A stretch of 64,000 nt of DNA from Paracoccaceae bacterium (GTDB taxonomy: Bacteria > Pseudomonadota > Alphaproteobacteria > Rhodobacterales > Rhodobacteraceae). Location: NCBI GenBank assembly GCA_028284705.1, contig JANQRE010000050.1:1-64000 (forward strand). The letters run 5' to 3'. A program made the position numbers and the translations under genes. Below the pieces are notes generated by a model, which was not told the DNA's origin, did not search any database, and saw nothing but the letters and a program-made list of their open reading frames with translations. Shown in pieces: positions 56,594-64,000 of this stretch; the stretch's first letter is position 1, and each line of letters opens with the position of its first letter.

Positions 56594-57966
56594 GGCCGCA
56601 CCTCCAGCACATCCGCCGCGACGCCCAGGTCTTCGACGTAATAGCGCCTGAGCAGGTTCTGCGAGCCCATCAGGCGGTAGTCGGCAGAAGCCCGCATGTC
56701 GCTGAGCGGGGTGAAATCCTTGGCAAAGGCGGGCAGGGCGGCTTCGATCACCTCTTCCACCCAGGGCTTGCCGATCAGCGCCTTTTCGACATGGGCCGCC
56801 CGCTTCGGTATGCCCGCCATGCCGCCGAACGCGATGCGGGCCTCGGTGACCACGCCGTCGGTCTCAATGATATTGAAACAGCCGCAGACGGCGGAGATAT
56901 CCTGATCGAACCGCTTCGACAGTTTGTAACATTTCAGCCGGTCCGGTTGGCGCGGGAAACTCACCGCCTCGACGAATTCGCCTGGCGCGCGGTCCTGTTT
57001 GCCGTAGTCGATGAAGAACTCCTCAAGCGGCAGGTCCCGGCGCGCATCACCCTTGCGCAGATGCAGCACCGCACCAAGTGCGATCAATGCCGGGGGGCTG
57101 TCGCCAATCGGCGACCCATTGGCGATATTGCCACCGATGGTCGCCGCGTTGCGCACCTGCACGGAACCGTAGCGGCGCAGCATTTCGGCGAAGCTCGGAT
57201 GTAGGTCGCGCATGGCCTCAAGCACATCCGTGACCGATGTAGCCGCACCGATGCGCACCGAGTCATCGCCGATCTCCACGCCGATCATGTCCTCACAGCG
57301 ATTGACGAAAGCCACAGCGCCGAGATCGCGAAAATCCTTATTCACCCAGAGCCCGACATCGGTTGCGCCGCCAATGAGCGTGCCACCCGGATGATCGGCA
57401 CACCACGCCGCCAATTCATCCGACGAGCGCGGCATGGCGTAGGGTGTGTCGTTCTGTGGCTGTGCCGCAGGTTGACGCACCACCCCCTCCTCCATCCACT
57501 CCGGCACCGGCTGCTCTGCGGCGGCCTCGGCGGCGCGCAGGATCGGTGCATAGCCGGTGCAGCGGCACAAATTGCCTGCCAATTGATCTTTATGGTCGCG
57601 TTTGCCGTTTTTATGGGCAGCGGCCATGGTGGTGATGAAACCCGGCGTGCAGAACCCGCATTGGGAGCCGTGATGCTCGATCATTGTGGCCTGAACAGGG
57701 TGTAATTGGCCCTTCGGCCCGGACACGCCTTCGACCGTGCGCACGGCGCGACCGGCCACTTGCGGCATGAACAGGATGCAGGAATTCATCGCGCGTGCGA
57801 CGCCATCCTCGCCGGTTACAATCACGCTGCAGGCGCCGCAATCGCCTTCGTTGCAGCCTTCCTTGGTGCCGGTTAAGCTTTTGGTTTCACGTAAGAAATC
57901 CAGAAGTGTGTCGGTCGCTTCGACCTCCGCCTCAACAGTCTCTCCGTTCAGAAGAAACGTGATCAT
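56590..57966 (-). CDS. xdhA: Xanthine dehydrogenase small subunit (FeS and FAD)
   Basis: A 458-residue subunit that carries electrons from the molybdenum site to NAD. It has a 2Fe-2S ferredoxin domain (Cys38, Cys43 and Cys46 in [14 protein letters not shown]), a second 2Fe-2S domain (CGFCTPG, then CRCTGY), and a C-terminal FAD domain ([20 protein letters not shown]). The ATG at 57966 starts MITFLLNGE, as expected; the frame is open far upstream but that part lies opposite another gene. First gene of the operon. Confidence 0.96.
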   Translation of the reverse strand: MITFLLNGETVEAEVEATDTLLDFLRETKSLTGTKEGCNEGDCGACSVIVTGEDGVARAMNSCILFMPQVAGRAVRTVEGVSGPKGQLHPVQATMIEHHGSQCGFCTPGFITTMAAAHKNGKRDHKDQLAGNLCRCTGYAPILRAAEAAAEQPVPEWMEEGVVRQPAAQPQNDTPYAMPRSSDELAAWCADHPGGTLIGGATDVGLWVNKDFRDLGAVAFVNRCEDMIGVEIGDDSVRIGAATSVTDVLEAMRDLHPSFAEMLRRYGSVQVRNAATIGGNIANGSPIGDSPPALIALGAVLHLRKGDARRDLPLEEFFIDYGKQDRAPGEFVEAVSFPRQPDRLKCYKLSKRFDQDISAVCGCFNIIETDGVVTEARIAFGGMAGIPKRAAHVEKALIGKPWVEEVIEAALPAFAKDFTPLSDMRASADYRLMGSQNLLRRYYVEDLGVAADVLEVRP

Positions 57967-58195
57967 GTCGGTGTCCCGCCGCCTTACCAAGTCGCGTCCC
58001 CCAAAGCAGCGTCGATGCGGCGTAGACGCGTGCCAGAGCCGTCTCAGCAAAGCCGATGAGCCCTCCCTTTGCAAGAGCACGATTCCGTAGAAAAAGCACC
58101 GAGTTGGCACAAGTTCGTCATGAAATTGGCCACATTTCTGGAAACAATCAGTCCGCGAGGAATAAACAACTGAAGAAATTCGGTGGGGCAGAGGT

Positions 58196-59338
58196 ATGTT
58201 AAAGAGGCTTCTAGGTAGAAGCAAAACTGTGACGGAAGAGGTCGTCGAACCGGTCGAGGCGCCAGAGGTGCCTGCGACCGAGGCTGCGACGCCTATGCCG
58301 TCGCCGTTTGATGCTCCCAAACCGGAACCGCCGCCACAAGCGCCGAAGATCAGGCGCAAGAGGGAGGCGATCCGGTCTCGTGCGTCTGACGTGCGGGATG
58401 AACATGGTCGTACTGCTGAGGAAATCGCAGCGGAAGCCAATAAAGACTTCGACATCATGGCGGTGGCCCGCCGGGCAGCGGAACTGCCCGAAGAGGTCGA
58501 AGGTCCCGACACGCAACTTGAAGAGGCTGTGGCCGAGGCTCTGGAGAGCATTGTCCCGGAGCCCGCGCCGGTCGAACCTGCAGCCCCCGCGGCGGTCGTC
58601 GATCCCGCACCATCGGCAGAGCTGGACAAGGGAGACCCCGGTCACATCGTGATGCCCGGTGCAGACGGCGATGCGGAGAAAGGCACGCAGGCCGCCCGCG
58701 ATGCCTATTGGGCGCAATGGGGCGAGAGTGATGCCTCACTGATCGGCTATGACACCAACCCGCAAGCACTTGGCGCGCCGGCCTGGCCGAACACACGCCA
58801 GAACTTCCGCCTCATTCGAACCGAGGCAAGCCTGATCATCGCCTCGGAGGGGTTGAGCGATCCGTTCGGTGCGTTCTCCGGTGGCGGCACCACAAACGGG
58901 TTTGGCATGGAAGTCTTCATGGAAGTCATGGGCTGGCAGGGCATGCGTCTGAAAGAGGCGAAATCGAGCTGGGCCTTTGCGGCGATTGAACATGTCGCAC
59001 GGGTTGTCGCACAGGCGCGCGGGATCGTGCCGCTTCTGGACGAACACAGGGTGCTGTCCATCGACCTGCCCTATAGCGCGACGCCAGAGGCCTGGGCTGA
59101 TCCTGATGAGCCGCAAATGCCGGGTGGATTGCTTGGACTTGGTCTGCCCGACGGGCGTGACCGATTGCAGGACACACCGCTGTCACCGGTCCGCATGGTG
59201 CCGCTGACCATGATCACGCCGGATGAGCTGGAGGCTTGTCTGATTGGCGGGGCGGAGGATCGCCTTTCACTCGCCGATGATCTGATGACGACAGGTGTCG
59301 GCCATCACACGGTTCCCGATCGCATGAGCCTGCGCTGA
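58196..59338 (+). CDS. Possible suppressor-of-fused (SUFU)-like domain protein
   Basis: A 380-residue protein. The first 160 residues are acidic, rich in proline and alanine, and probably disordered. The C-terminal half has a pattern reminiscent of SUFU-like bacterial domains: [20 protein letters not shown], a [13 protein letters not shown] strand, and an ending [20 protein letters not shown]. The match is from memory and weak, and the function of such domains in bacteria, sometimes linked to toxin immunity, is unsettled. It is divergent from xdhA and convergent with the SRPBCC gene. Confidence 0.45.
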   Translation: MLKRLLGRSKTVTEEVVEPVEAPEVPATEAATPMPSPFDAPKPEPPPQAPKIRRKREAIRSRASDVRDEHGRTAEEIAAEANKDFDIMAVARRAAELPEEVEGPDTQLEEAVAEALESIVPEPAPVEPAAPAAVVDPAPSAELDKGDPGHIVMPGADGDAEKGTQAARDAYWAQWGESDASLIGYDTNPQALGAPAWPNTRQNFRLIRTEASLIIASEGLSDPFGAFSGGGTTNGFGMEVFMEVMGWQGMRLKEAKSSWAFAAIEHVARVVAQARGIVPLLDEHRVLSIDLPYSATPEAWADPDEPQMPGGLLGLGLPDGRDRLQDTPLSPVRMVPLTMITPDELEACLIGGAEDRLSLADDLMTTGVGHHTVPDRMSLR

Positions 59339-59341
59339 CGG

Positions 59342-59806
59342 TCAGGCGGGCAATCGCCCATCCGCGATCATTGCTTCCATCCTCCCAAGCGCACTGGTCC
59401 AGCCGCCTTCATGTTCGCCGACCATCTCGGGACCCTCGAAGGATAAGACCGACACATCGATCTTGAGATCGGTGCCGCCAGTCGCGGGGGTCAATTCGTA
59501 CCCTACGAGGCTGACACTCCAACTGCCTTCACCGGCGTGCAGGCGCTCTGTGAACGCAGCGGTGTGTGGCGCATCGAGACGATACCAGCGCGTATCCACC
59601 ACAAAGTCCGGATTATTCTTTGGGCCGCAGCGATGCTGATCGAAGCCGCCTTCGACAACGTCTGAGGTCACGAGAGTCAGCACATGCTCGTCGCTTGGTG
59701 CGCCCCAGATTTCGCGCTGCTTTGCATCCGTGAGGATGTGCCAAAGCGTCTCTGGGCTGGTCGCGATATGTCGGTCGAGCGTGAATTGTCCTTGGGCGTT
59801 GCTCAT
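59342..59806 (-). CDS. SRPBCC (AHSA1-like) domain protein
   Basis: A 154-residue START-like protein of the activator-of-Hsp90-ATPase homologue group: RHIATSPETLWHILTDAKQR is the usual opening, and GTDLKIDVSVLSFEGPEMVG and EHEGGWTSALGRMEAMI the usual end. Such proteins bind hydrophobic ligands and commonly follow an ArsR-type regulator, as here. Its start overlaps the ArsR stop by four bases (ATGA). Confidence 0.88.
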   Translation of the reverse strand: MSNAQGQFTLDRHIATSPETLWHILTDAKQREIWGAPSDEHVLTLVTSDVVEGGFDQHRCGPKNNPDFVVDTRWYRLDAPHTAAFTERLHAGEGSWSVSLVGYELTPATGGTDLKIDVSVLSFEGPEMVGEHEGGWTSALGRMEAMIADGRLPA

Positions 59807-60132
59807 GATTTTGTCCTTTCGATCTCTTCGGCGCGGGCAGCGATCCGATCAAGGCGGCCAAGCCATAGGGCGCGGTGTTTTTCCAGCCAGCGATCCATTT
59901 CTTTCAGCGCGCCTGCCTCGATATGCACAACCCGCACGCGCCCCTTCTTTTTCGACGTGACCAGCCCGCTGTCTTCGAGAACTTTCAGGTGTTTCAGGAA
60001 GGTTGGCAGGCTGATGTCATGCGGCGCGTGCAGCGCTTTGACCGGACTGGGGCCGTGGCTCAACTGATCCACGACAGCGCGGCGGGTCGGGTCGCCCATG
60101 GCAGAGAATATGGCGTCAAGATTGTTAGTCAT
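59803..60132 (-). CDS. ArsR family transcriptional regulator
   Basis: A 109-residue winged-helix regulator (MTNNLDAIFSAMGDPTRRAV at the start; PHDISLPTFLKHLKVLEDSG as recognition helix region). It lacks the cysteine metal motif of true ArsR sensors, so it belongs to the non-metal subgroup paired with SRPBCC proteins. The ATG at 60132 is preferred over an open extension to 60180. Operator-like repeats lie directly upstream. Confidence 0.9.
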   Translation of the reverse strand: MTNNLDAIFSAMGDPTRRAVVDQLSHGPSPVKALHAPHDISLPTFLKHLKVLEDSGLVTSKKKGRVRVVHIEAGALKEMDRWLEKHRALWLGRLDRIAARAEEIERTKS

Positions 60133-60135
60133 GCG

Positions 60136-60196
60136 GCTAACTATTTTGAGTCGTGCGTAAGTGTCAAGATAGTTTTCCACTTAGCTAACTATTTTG
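60136..60196. promoter_or_regulatory. Operator-like repeats at the ArsR-SRPBCC promoter
   Basis: GCTAACTATTTTG occurs at 60136-60148 and again at 60184-60196, 48 bases apart in the same direction, and CAAGATAGTT (60165-60174) is its inverse with one mismatch. The last two form a dyad. They sit just upstream of the ArsR start and between it and dnaE, so they could bind ArsR. Confidence 0.55.
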
Positions 60197-60235
60197 CCTC
60201 TTTTCCCTCTCTCGCCCCGCGCCTAAAGTCCGCAC

Positions 60236-63200
60236 ATGAGCAGCAAACCCAGTTTCATTCACCTTCGTGTCCATTCTGAATATTCGCTTCTGGAAGGCGC
60301 CGTTCGGTTGAAGAAACTGCCCGGCCTTGCCGCCGATATGGGCATGCCCGCGGTCGCTTTGACCGACACGAACAACATGTTCGCGGCGCTGGAATTCTCT
60401 GAATATGCCAGTGGTGCGGGCGTTCAGCCGATCATCGGCTGTCAGGTCGATCTGGCCTTTGAGGAGGCCCGTCCCGGCGACAAGCCCGCCTTGCCCGCGC
60501 CGTTGGTTCTGCTCGCGCAGAGCGAGCGCGGATATGAGAACCTGATGAAGCTCAACTCGTGCCTTTATCTCGACAAAGGCGGAGTGCTGCCCGAGGTGCA
60601 GCTTGAGGAGATTGAGAGCCATGCCGAGGGTCTCATTTGCCTGACCGGCGGGCCGAGCGGACCTGTTGGAGTGATGTTGCAGCAAGGTCAGCGGCAGCGC
60701 GCCGAGGAGCTTGTCGCCCGCCTCGCACAGGCCTTCCCCGACCGGCTTTATGTCGAGTTACAACGACATCCGCGCGAGGATGGCAGCCCCATAGAGGCCC
60801 AACGTCTGACCGAGCGCGGACATGTCGAAATGGCCTATGCGATGGACCTGCCGCTGGTCGCGACAAACGATGTCTATTTCCCGAAACCGGAGATGTACGA
60901 GGCCCATGATGCGCTGATCTGCATCGCCGAAGGGGCCTATGTCGATCAGCAGCAACCGCGCAGGCGTTTGACACCTGAGCATTATTTCAAATCGCCTGAG
61001 GAAATGGCGGTTCTCTTTGCTGACTTGCCGGAAGCAATTGAAAACACGGTCGAAATCGCGCAGCGCTGCGCCTTTAAAGCCTATAAGCGGGACCCGATCC
61101 TGCCGAAATTCGCCGATGACGAGGTCGACGAATTGCGGCGTCAGGCGAAGGCGGGCTTGAAAGAGCGCCTTGCGGTCATCCCCCACGCTGCTCCGGTTGA
61201 GGAATACGAGAAACGCCTCGATTTTGAACTCGGTATCATCGAGGGCATGGGCTTTCCCGGCTACTTCCTGATCGTTGCCGACTTCATCAAATGGACCAAG
61301 GAACAGGACATTCCGGTAGGTCCGGGGCGCGGCTCGGGTGCTGGCAGCCTCGTGGCTTACGCACTGACGATCACCGACCTTGATCCATTGCGCTATTCGC
61401 TTCTGTTCGAGCGCTTCCTGAACCCCGAGCGGGTCTCCATGCCGGATTTCGACATCGACTTCTGCATGGATCGCCGCGAAGAGGTGATCCGCTATGTACA
61501 GGAGAAATACGGTCGGGACAAAGTCGGTCAGATCATCACCTTCGGTGCGCTTCTGTCAAAGGCTGCGGTTCGCGATATCGGACGCGTTTTGCAGATGCCT
61601 TACGGGCAGGTGGACCGGCTTTCGAAACTGATCCCGGTGGAGGGCGTCAAACCGGTTTCCATCGAAAAAGCCCTCGCCGATGAACCCAAACTCCGCGAAG
61701 AAGCCAAGGCCGAAGAGGTCGTTGCGCGCCTGCTGGAGTACGGTCAACAGGTCGAAGGTTTGCTCAGGAACGCCTCCACCCATGCTGCGGGCGTCGTGAT
61801 TGGCGACCGCCCATTAGACGAGTTGGTGCCGCTTTATCAGGACCCGCGCTCTGATATGCCCGCCACTCAGTTCAACATGAAATGGGTCGAGCAGGCGGGG
61901 CTTGTGAAATTCGACTTCCTTGGTCTGAAGACGCTGACGGTTATCCAGAACGCCCTCGATCTGCTGAAACAGCGCGGCTTGGAGATCGATATCGGGGCGA
62001 TCCCGCTGGACGACAAGAAAACCTACGACCTTTACGCTTCTGCCAAGACTGTCGCGGTGTTCCAGGTGGAAAGCTCTGGCATGATGGATGCGCTGCGCCG
62101 CATGAAACCCGACTGCATCGAGGACATCATTGCGCTTGTGGCCCTCTACCGTCCGGGTCCGATGGAGAACATCCCGAAATTCTGCGAAGTGAAGAACGGG
62201 CTTTCGGAACGCGAGATCCTGCATCCGACCATCGACCACATCCTCGACGAGACGCAGGGCATCATCGTTTATCAGGAGCAGGTGATGGAGATCGCGCAGG
62301 TCATGGCGGGGTATTCCCTTGGTGGCGCTGACCTCTTGCGCCGCGCTATGGGGAAAAAGATCCAGGAAGCCATGGATGCCGAGCGCCCGAAATTCATCGC
62401 CGGTGCAAAGGAAAACGGCGTCGATGACAAGAAGGCGCTCGAGGTCTGGAATCTCCTCGACAAGTTCGCCAATTACGGCTTCAACAAATCCCACGCCGCC
62501 GCCTATGCCGTGGTCAGCTACCAGACCGCGTGGCTGAAGGCGAACTATCCGGTCGAGTTCATGGCCGGTGTCATGAATTGCGATTTGCATCTGACGGATA
62601 AGCTGGGCGTCTACAAGGAAGAGATCGTCAAAACCCTCGGGCTGGAGATCGTGCCGCCTTGTGTGCACCGGTCGGAACCGATGTTCTCTGTGGCCGATGG
62701 CAAGGTCGTTTACGGCCTCGGGGGTCTGAAAAATATCGGCGTCGAGGCGATGAAGCTGGTGACCGAGGCGCGCGGCGACAAACCCTTTGCCACGCTCTTC
62801 GATTTCGCCCGCCGGGTGGATCTCAAACGCGTCGGCAAGCGCCCGCTTGAAATGCTCGCCAGGTCCGGTGCGTTCGATCAACTCGACCCCAATCGCCGCC
62901 GCGTCTTCGACAGTCTCGACGCTTTGGTTGGGTATTCCGCCGCAATCCATGAGCAACGCGAGAGCAATCAGGTTTCGCTCTTCGGCGAGGCGGGTGAGGA
63001 CTTGCCAGAACCGCGCCTCTCACCTGTAGAGGATTGGCTCCCGGGCGAACGTCTCGCCGAGGAACACACCGCCGTGGGCTTCTACCTCTCCGGCCATCCG
63101 CTCGACGACTACATGGTCGCCCTGAAACGTAAAGGCGTACTGACGTTGAGCCAGGTCGAAGAGAAGGTTCAGTCCGGGCCCCTCGTGGCCAAGATTGCCG

Positions 63201-63682
63201 GGTCGATCTCCGGTCGCCAGGATCGCAAATCGGCGCGTGGCAATCGGTTTGCGTTCGTGCAGGCGTCCGACCCGACCGGCATCTATGAGATCACCGTGTT
63301 TTCCGACACGCTCGAACAGGCAGGCGAGACCCTCACTGCGGGTACAAATGTCGTGTTGACGGTTGAGGCCACGGCAGAAGCCGATCAGTTGAAACTTCTC
63401 TGTCGCTCCGCGCAGCCCATCGACGGCGCCGTGGAAGCGGGTGCCATGGGTCTGAAGATTTTCGTCGATACCGAAGATGCGGTGCCCTCCATCGCCTCGG
63501 TTCTGGAACGCTCGGCGGCGGATAAATCCATCCGAGCACGGGGGCCGGTGTCACTTTGCCTGATGAACCCCGACCTGCCCGGCGAGGTGGAGGTTTCCCT
63601 TGGTGACGCCTTTGCGGTGAACCCCAAGGTGAAAGGCGCAATCAAGTCGCTCGGCGGAGTTGTCATGGTCGAGGAAGTCTAA
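60236..63682 (+). CDS. dnaE: DNA polymerase III alpha subunit
   Basis: The replicative polymerase, 1148 residues. The N-terminal PHP domain begins FIHLRVHSEYSLLEGAVRLK. The polymerase core has VGPGRGSGAGSLVAYALTIT, with catalytic aspartates in PDFDIDFCMDRREEVI, and YFLIVADFIKW. Helix-hairpin-helix and OB-fold parts follow, and the C terminus ends on the short beta-clamp-binding and tau-binding region. Slightly shorter than E. coli DnaE but normal for alphaproteobacteria. Confidence 0.97.
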   Translation: MSSKPSFIHLRVHSEYSLLEGAVRLKKLPGLAADMGMPAVALTDTNNMFAALEFSEYASGAGVQPIIGCQVDLAFEEARPGDKPALPAPLVLLAQSERGYENLMKLNSCLYLDKGGVLPEVQLEEIESHAEGLICLTGGPSGPVGVMLQQGQRQRAEELVARLAQAFPDRLYVELQRHPREDGSPIEAQRLTERGHVEMAYAMDLPLVATNDVYFPKPEMYEAHDALICIAEGAYVDQQQPRRRLTPEHYFKSPEEMAVLFADLPEAIENTVEIAQRCAFKAYKRDPILPKFADDEVDELRRQAKAGLKERLAVIPHAAPVEEYEKRLDFELGIIEGMGFPGYFLIVADFIKWTKEQDIPVGPGRGSGAGSLVAYALTITDLDPLRYSLLFERFLNPERVSMPDFDIDFCMDRREEVIRYVQEKYGRDKVGQIITFGALLSKAAVRDIGRVLQMPYGQVDRLSKLIPVEGVKPVSIEKALADEPKLREEAKAEEVVARLLEYGQQVEGLLRNASTHAAGVVIGDRPLDELVPLYQDPRSDMPATQFNMKWVEQAGLVKFDFLGLKTLTVIQNALDLLKQRGLEIDIGAIPLDDKKTYDLYASAKTVAVFQVESSGMMDALRRMKPDCIEDIIALVALYRPGPMENIPKFCEVKNGLSEREILHPTIDHILDETQGIIVYQEQVMEIAQVMAGYSLGGADLLRRAMGKKIQEAMDAERPKFIAGAKENGVDDKKALEVWNLLDKFANYGFNKSHAAAYAVVSYQTAWLKANYPVEFMAGVMNCDLHLTDKLGVYKEEIVKTLGLEIVPPCVHRSEPMFSVADGKVVYGLGGLKNIGVEAMKLVTEARGDKPFATLFDFARRVDLKRVGKRPLEMLARSGAFDQLDPNRRRVFDSLDALVGYSAAIHEQRESNQVSLFGEAGEDLPEPRLSPVEDWLPGERLAEEHTAVGFYLSGHPLDDYMVALKRKGVLTLSQVEEKVQSGPLVAKIAGSISGRQDRKSARGNRFAFVQASDPTGIYEITVFSDTLEQAGETLTAGTNVVLTVEATAEADQLKLLCRSAQPIDGAVEAGAMGLKIFVDTEDAVPSIASVLERSAADKSIRARGPVSLCLMNPDLPGEVEVSLGDAFAVNPKVKGAIKSLGGVVMVEEV

Positions 63683-63742
63683 TTTACAACTTCGCGTTTT
63701 CGTATCGTTGCGGTATCACGGGACGTCACACAGGGGGATAGG

Positions 63743-64000
63743 ATGCGAAGTATTTTGGGTTTTGGCCTGGTTTTGGTCGCTTGCGTAGCTTGCACGACAA
63801 TTGAAGGCTTTAAGAAAGTTGCCACTTATACTTATGAAGGGGAAGTCTACGACGTTTATTCCGCTACATCTGATGATTATGTTTTGGGCGCAGACGAGGT
63901 CTACGCCCTTGTTCCAAAAGGTATCAAACCTACCGGGTCCGCCGTCGTTGCGACTTGCCCTCTTGTGGTAGGAGATGCCGACGAAATCAAAGGATGCGAG
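63743..64000 (+). CDS. Lipoprotein of unknown function (truncated by window end)
   Basis: The first 86 codons of a gene that runs past the window. MRSILGFGLVLVACVACTTI has a lipobox-like LVAC, with the lipidated cysteine at residue 14 and a second VAC three residues later, so an outer-membrane or periplasmic lipoprotein is likely. A GGGGGATAGG ribosome binding site precedes the ATG. No family is recognised in the visible part. Confidence 0.6.
   Translation, partial: MRSILGFGLVLVACVACTTIEGFKKVATYTYEGEVYDVYSATSDDYVLGADEVYALVPKGIKPTGSAVVATCPLVVGDADEIKGCE

Noticed and set aside
57967-58195. Purine riboswitch upstream of xdhA
   Set aside because: The 229-base gap shows no conserved purine-aptamer core or paired stem arrangement that I can recognise.
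57967-58629. In-frame upstream extension of xdhA to 58629
   Set aside because: The extension lies opposite the real 58196-59338 gene and is low-complexity serine/alanine; MITFLLNGE at 57966 is the conserved XdhA start.

Overview
The window looks like a chromosomal segment of a marine-type alphaproteobacterium of the Roseobacter group (Rhodobacteraceae). Support: high GC, a dnaN-recF-(...)-gyrB cluster, an Hsp20 gene followed by a DUF1150 gene, UbiK beside lgt, a GcvT-fused dimethylglycine/sarcosine dehydrogenase-type enzyme, a DUF465 gene ahead of purEK, and an xdh operon joined to a BMP-type nucleoside ABC transporter. No species can be named from the sequence alone. I see no tRNA, rRNA, CRISPR array, insertion sequence or prophage.

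Layout. 1-7.8 kb: replication and repair core (dnaN, recF, gyrB) with a LysE-type exporter and a bile-acid/sodium-symporter-type carrier between recF and gyrB, then a geranylgeranyl-reductase-like flavoprotein. 8-14.3 kb: small accessory genes (YdeI/OmdA-like, LysR with a divergent SnoaL-like gene), a trhO-arsH pair, a pncA-pncB pair for NAD salvage, and arfB for ribosome rescue. 14.4-17.2 kb: a two-gene unit of unknown role, a 107-aa protein and a 796-aa signal-less metzincin-like protease. 17.3-21 kb: DUF465-purE-purK, then heat-shock-type hsp20-DUF1150-phzF. 21-26 kb: a helix-turn-helix/sulfate adenylyltransferase/APS kinase three-part fusion with two operator-like palindromes upstream, a YihU-type sulfolactaldehyde reductase, trxB, a CopD-like membrane protein and an Lrp regulator. 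26-35 kb: redox and cell-wall genes (aldo/keto reductase, DAO flavoprotein, GcvT-type dehydrogenase, MltB-type transglycosylase, PEBP-like and SH3 secreted proteins, 2-hydroxyacid dehydrogenase). 35-42.4 kb: inositol-phosphatase family protein, M3 peptidase, MFS pump, ubiK, and the lgt-midA-pgeF operon. 42.7-46.5 kb: a 46-aa basic protein, two sulfotransferases and a Hint-domain protein. 46.5-48.3 kb: a TetR regulator divergent from a two-gene oxidoreductase operon, with three matching operators. 48.3-58 kb: one tightly overlapping eight-gene operon, xdhABC plus nucleoside-type ABC transporter plus BMP binding protein. 58-64 kb: a possible SUFU-like protein, an ArsR-SRPBCC pair, dnaE and the start of a lipoprotein gene.

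How the genes work together. The clearest functional units are purine uptake coupled to xanthine oxidation, NAD salvage, lipoprotein/peptidoglycan maturation, and a sulfur theme: the PAPS-making enzyme at 21-23 kb could feed the sulfotransferases at 43-45 kb, and the gene beside it probably handles a C3 sulfonate. The least explained items are the metzincin-like unit, the three-part Sat-CysC fusion with its operators, a perfect hairpin covering the Shine-Dalgarno of the MFS gene, a three-TM protein embedded in the ABC operon, and three families of intergenic repeats. Long open frames opposite real genes are numerous and were left out as GC-driven shadows.
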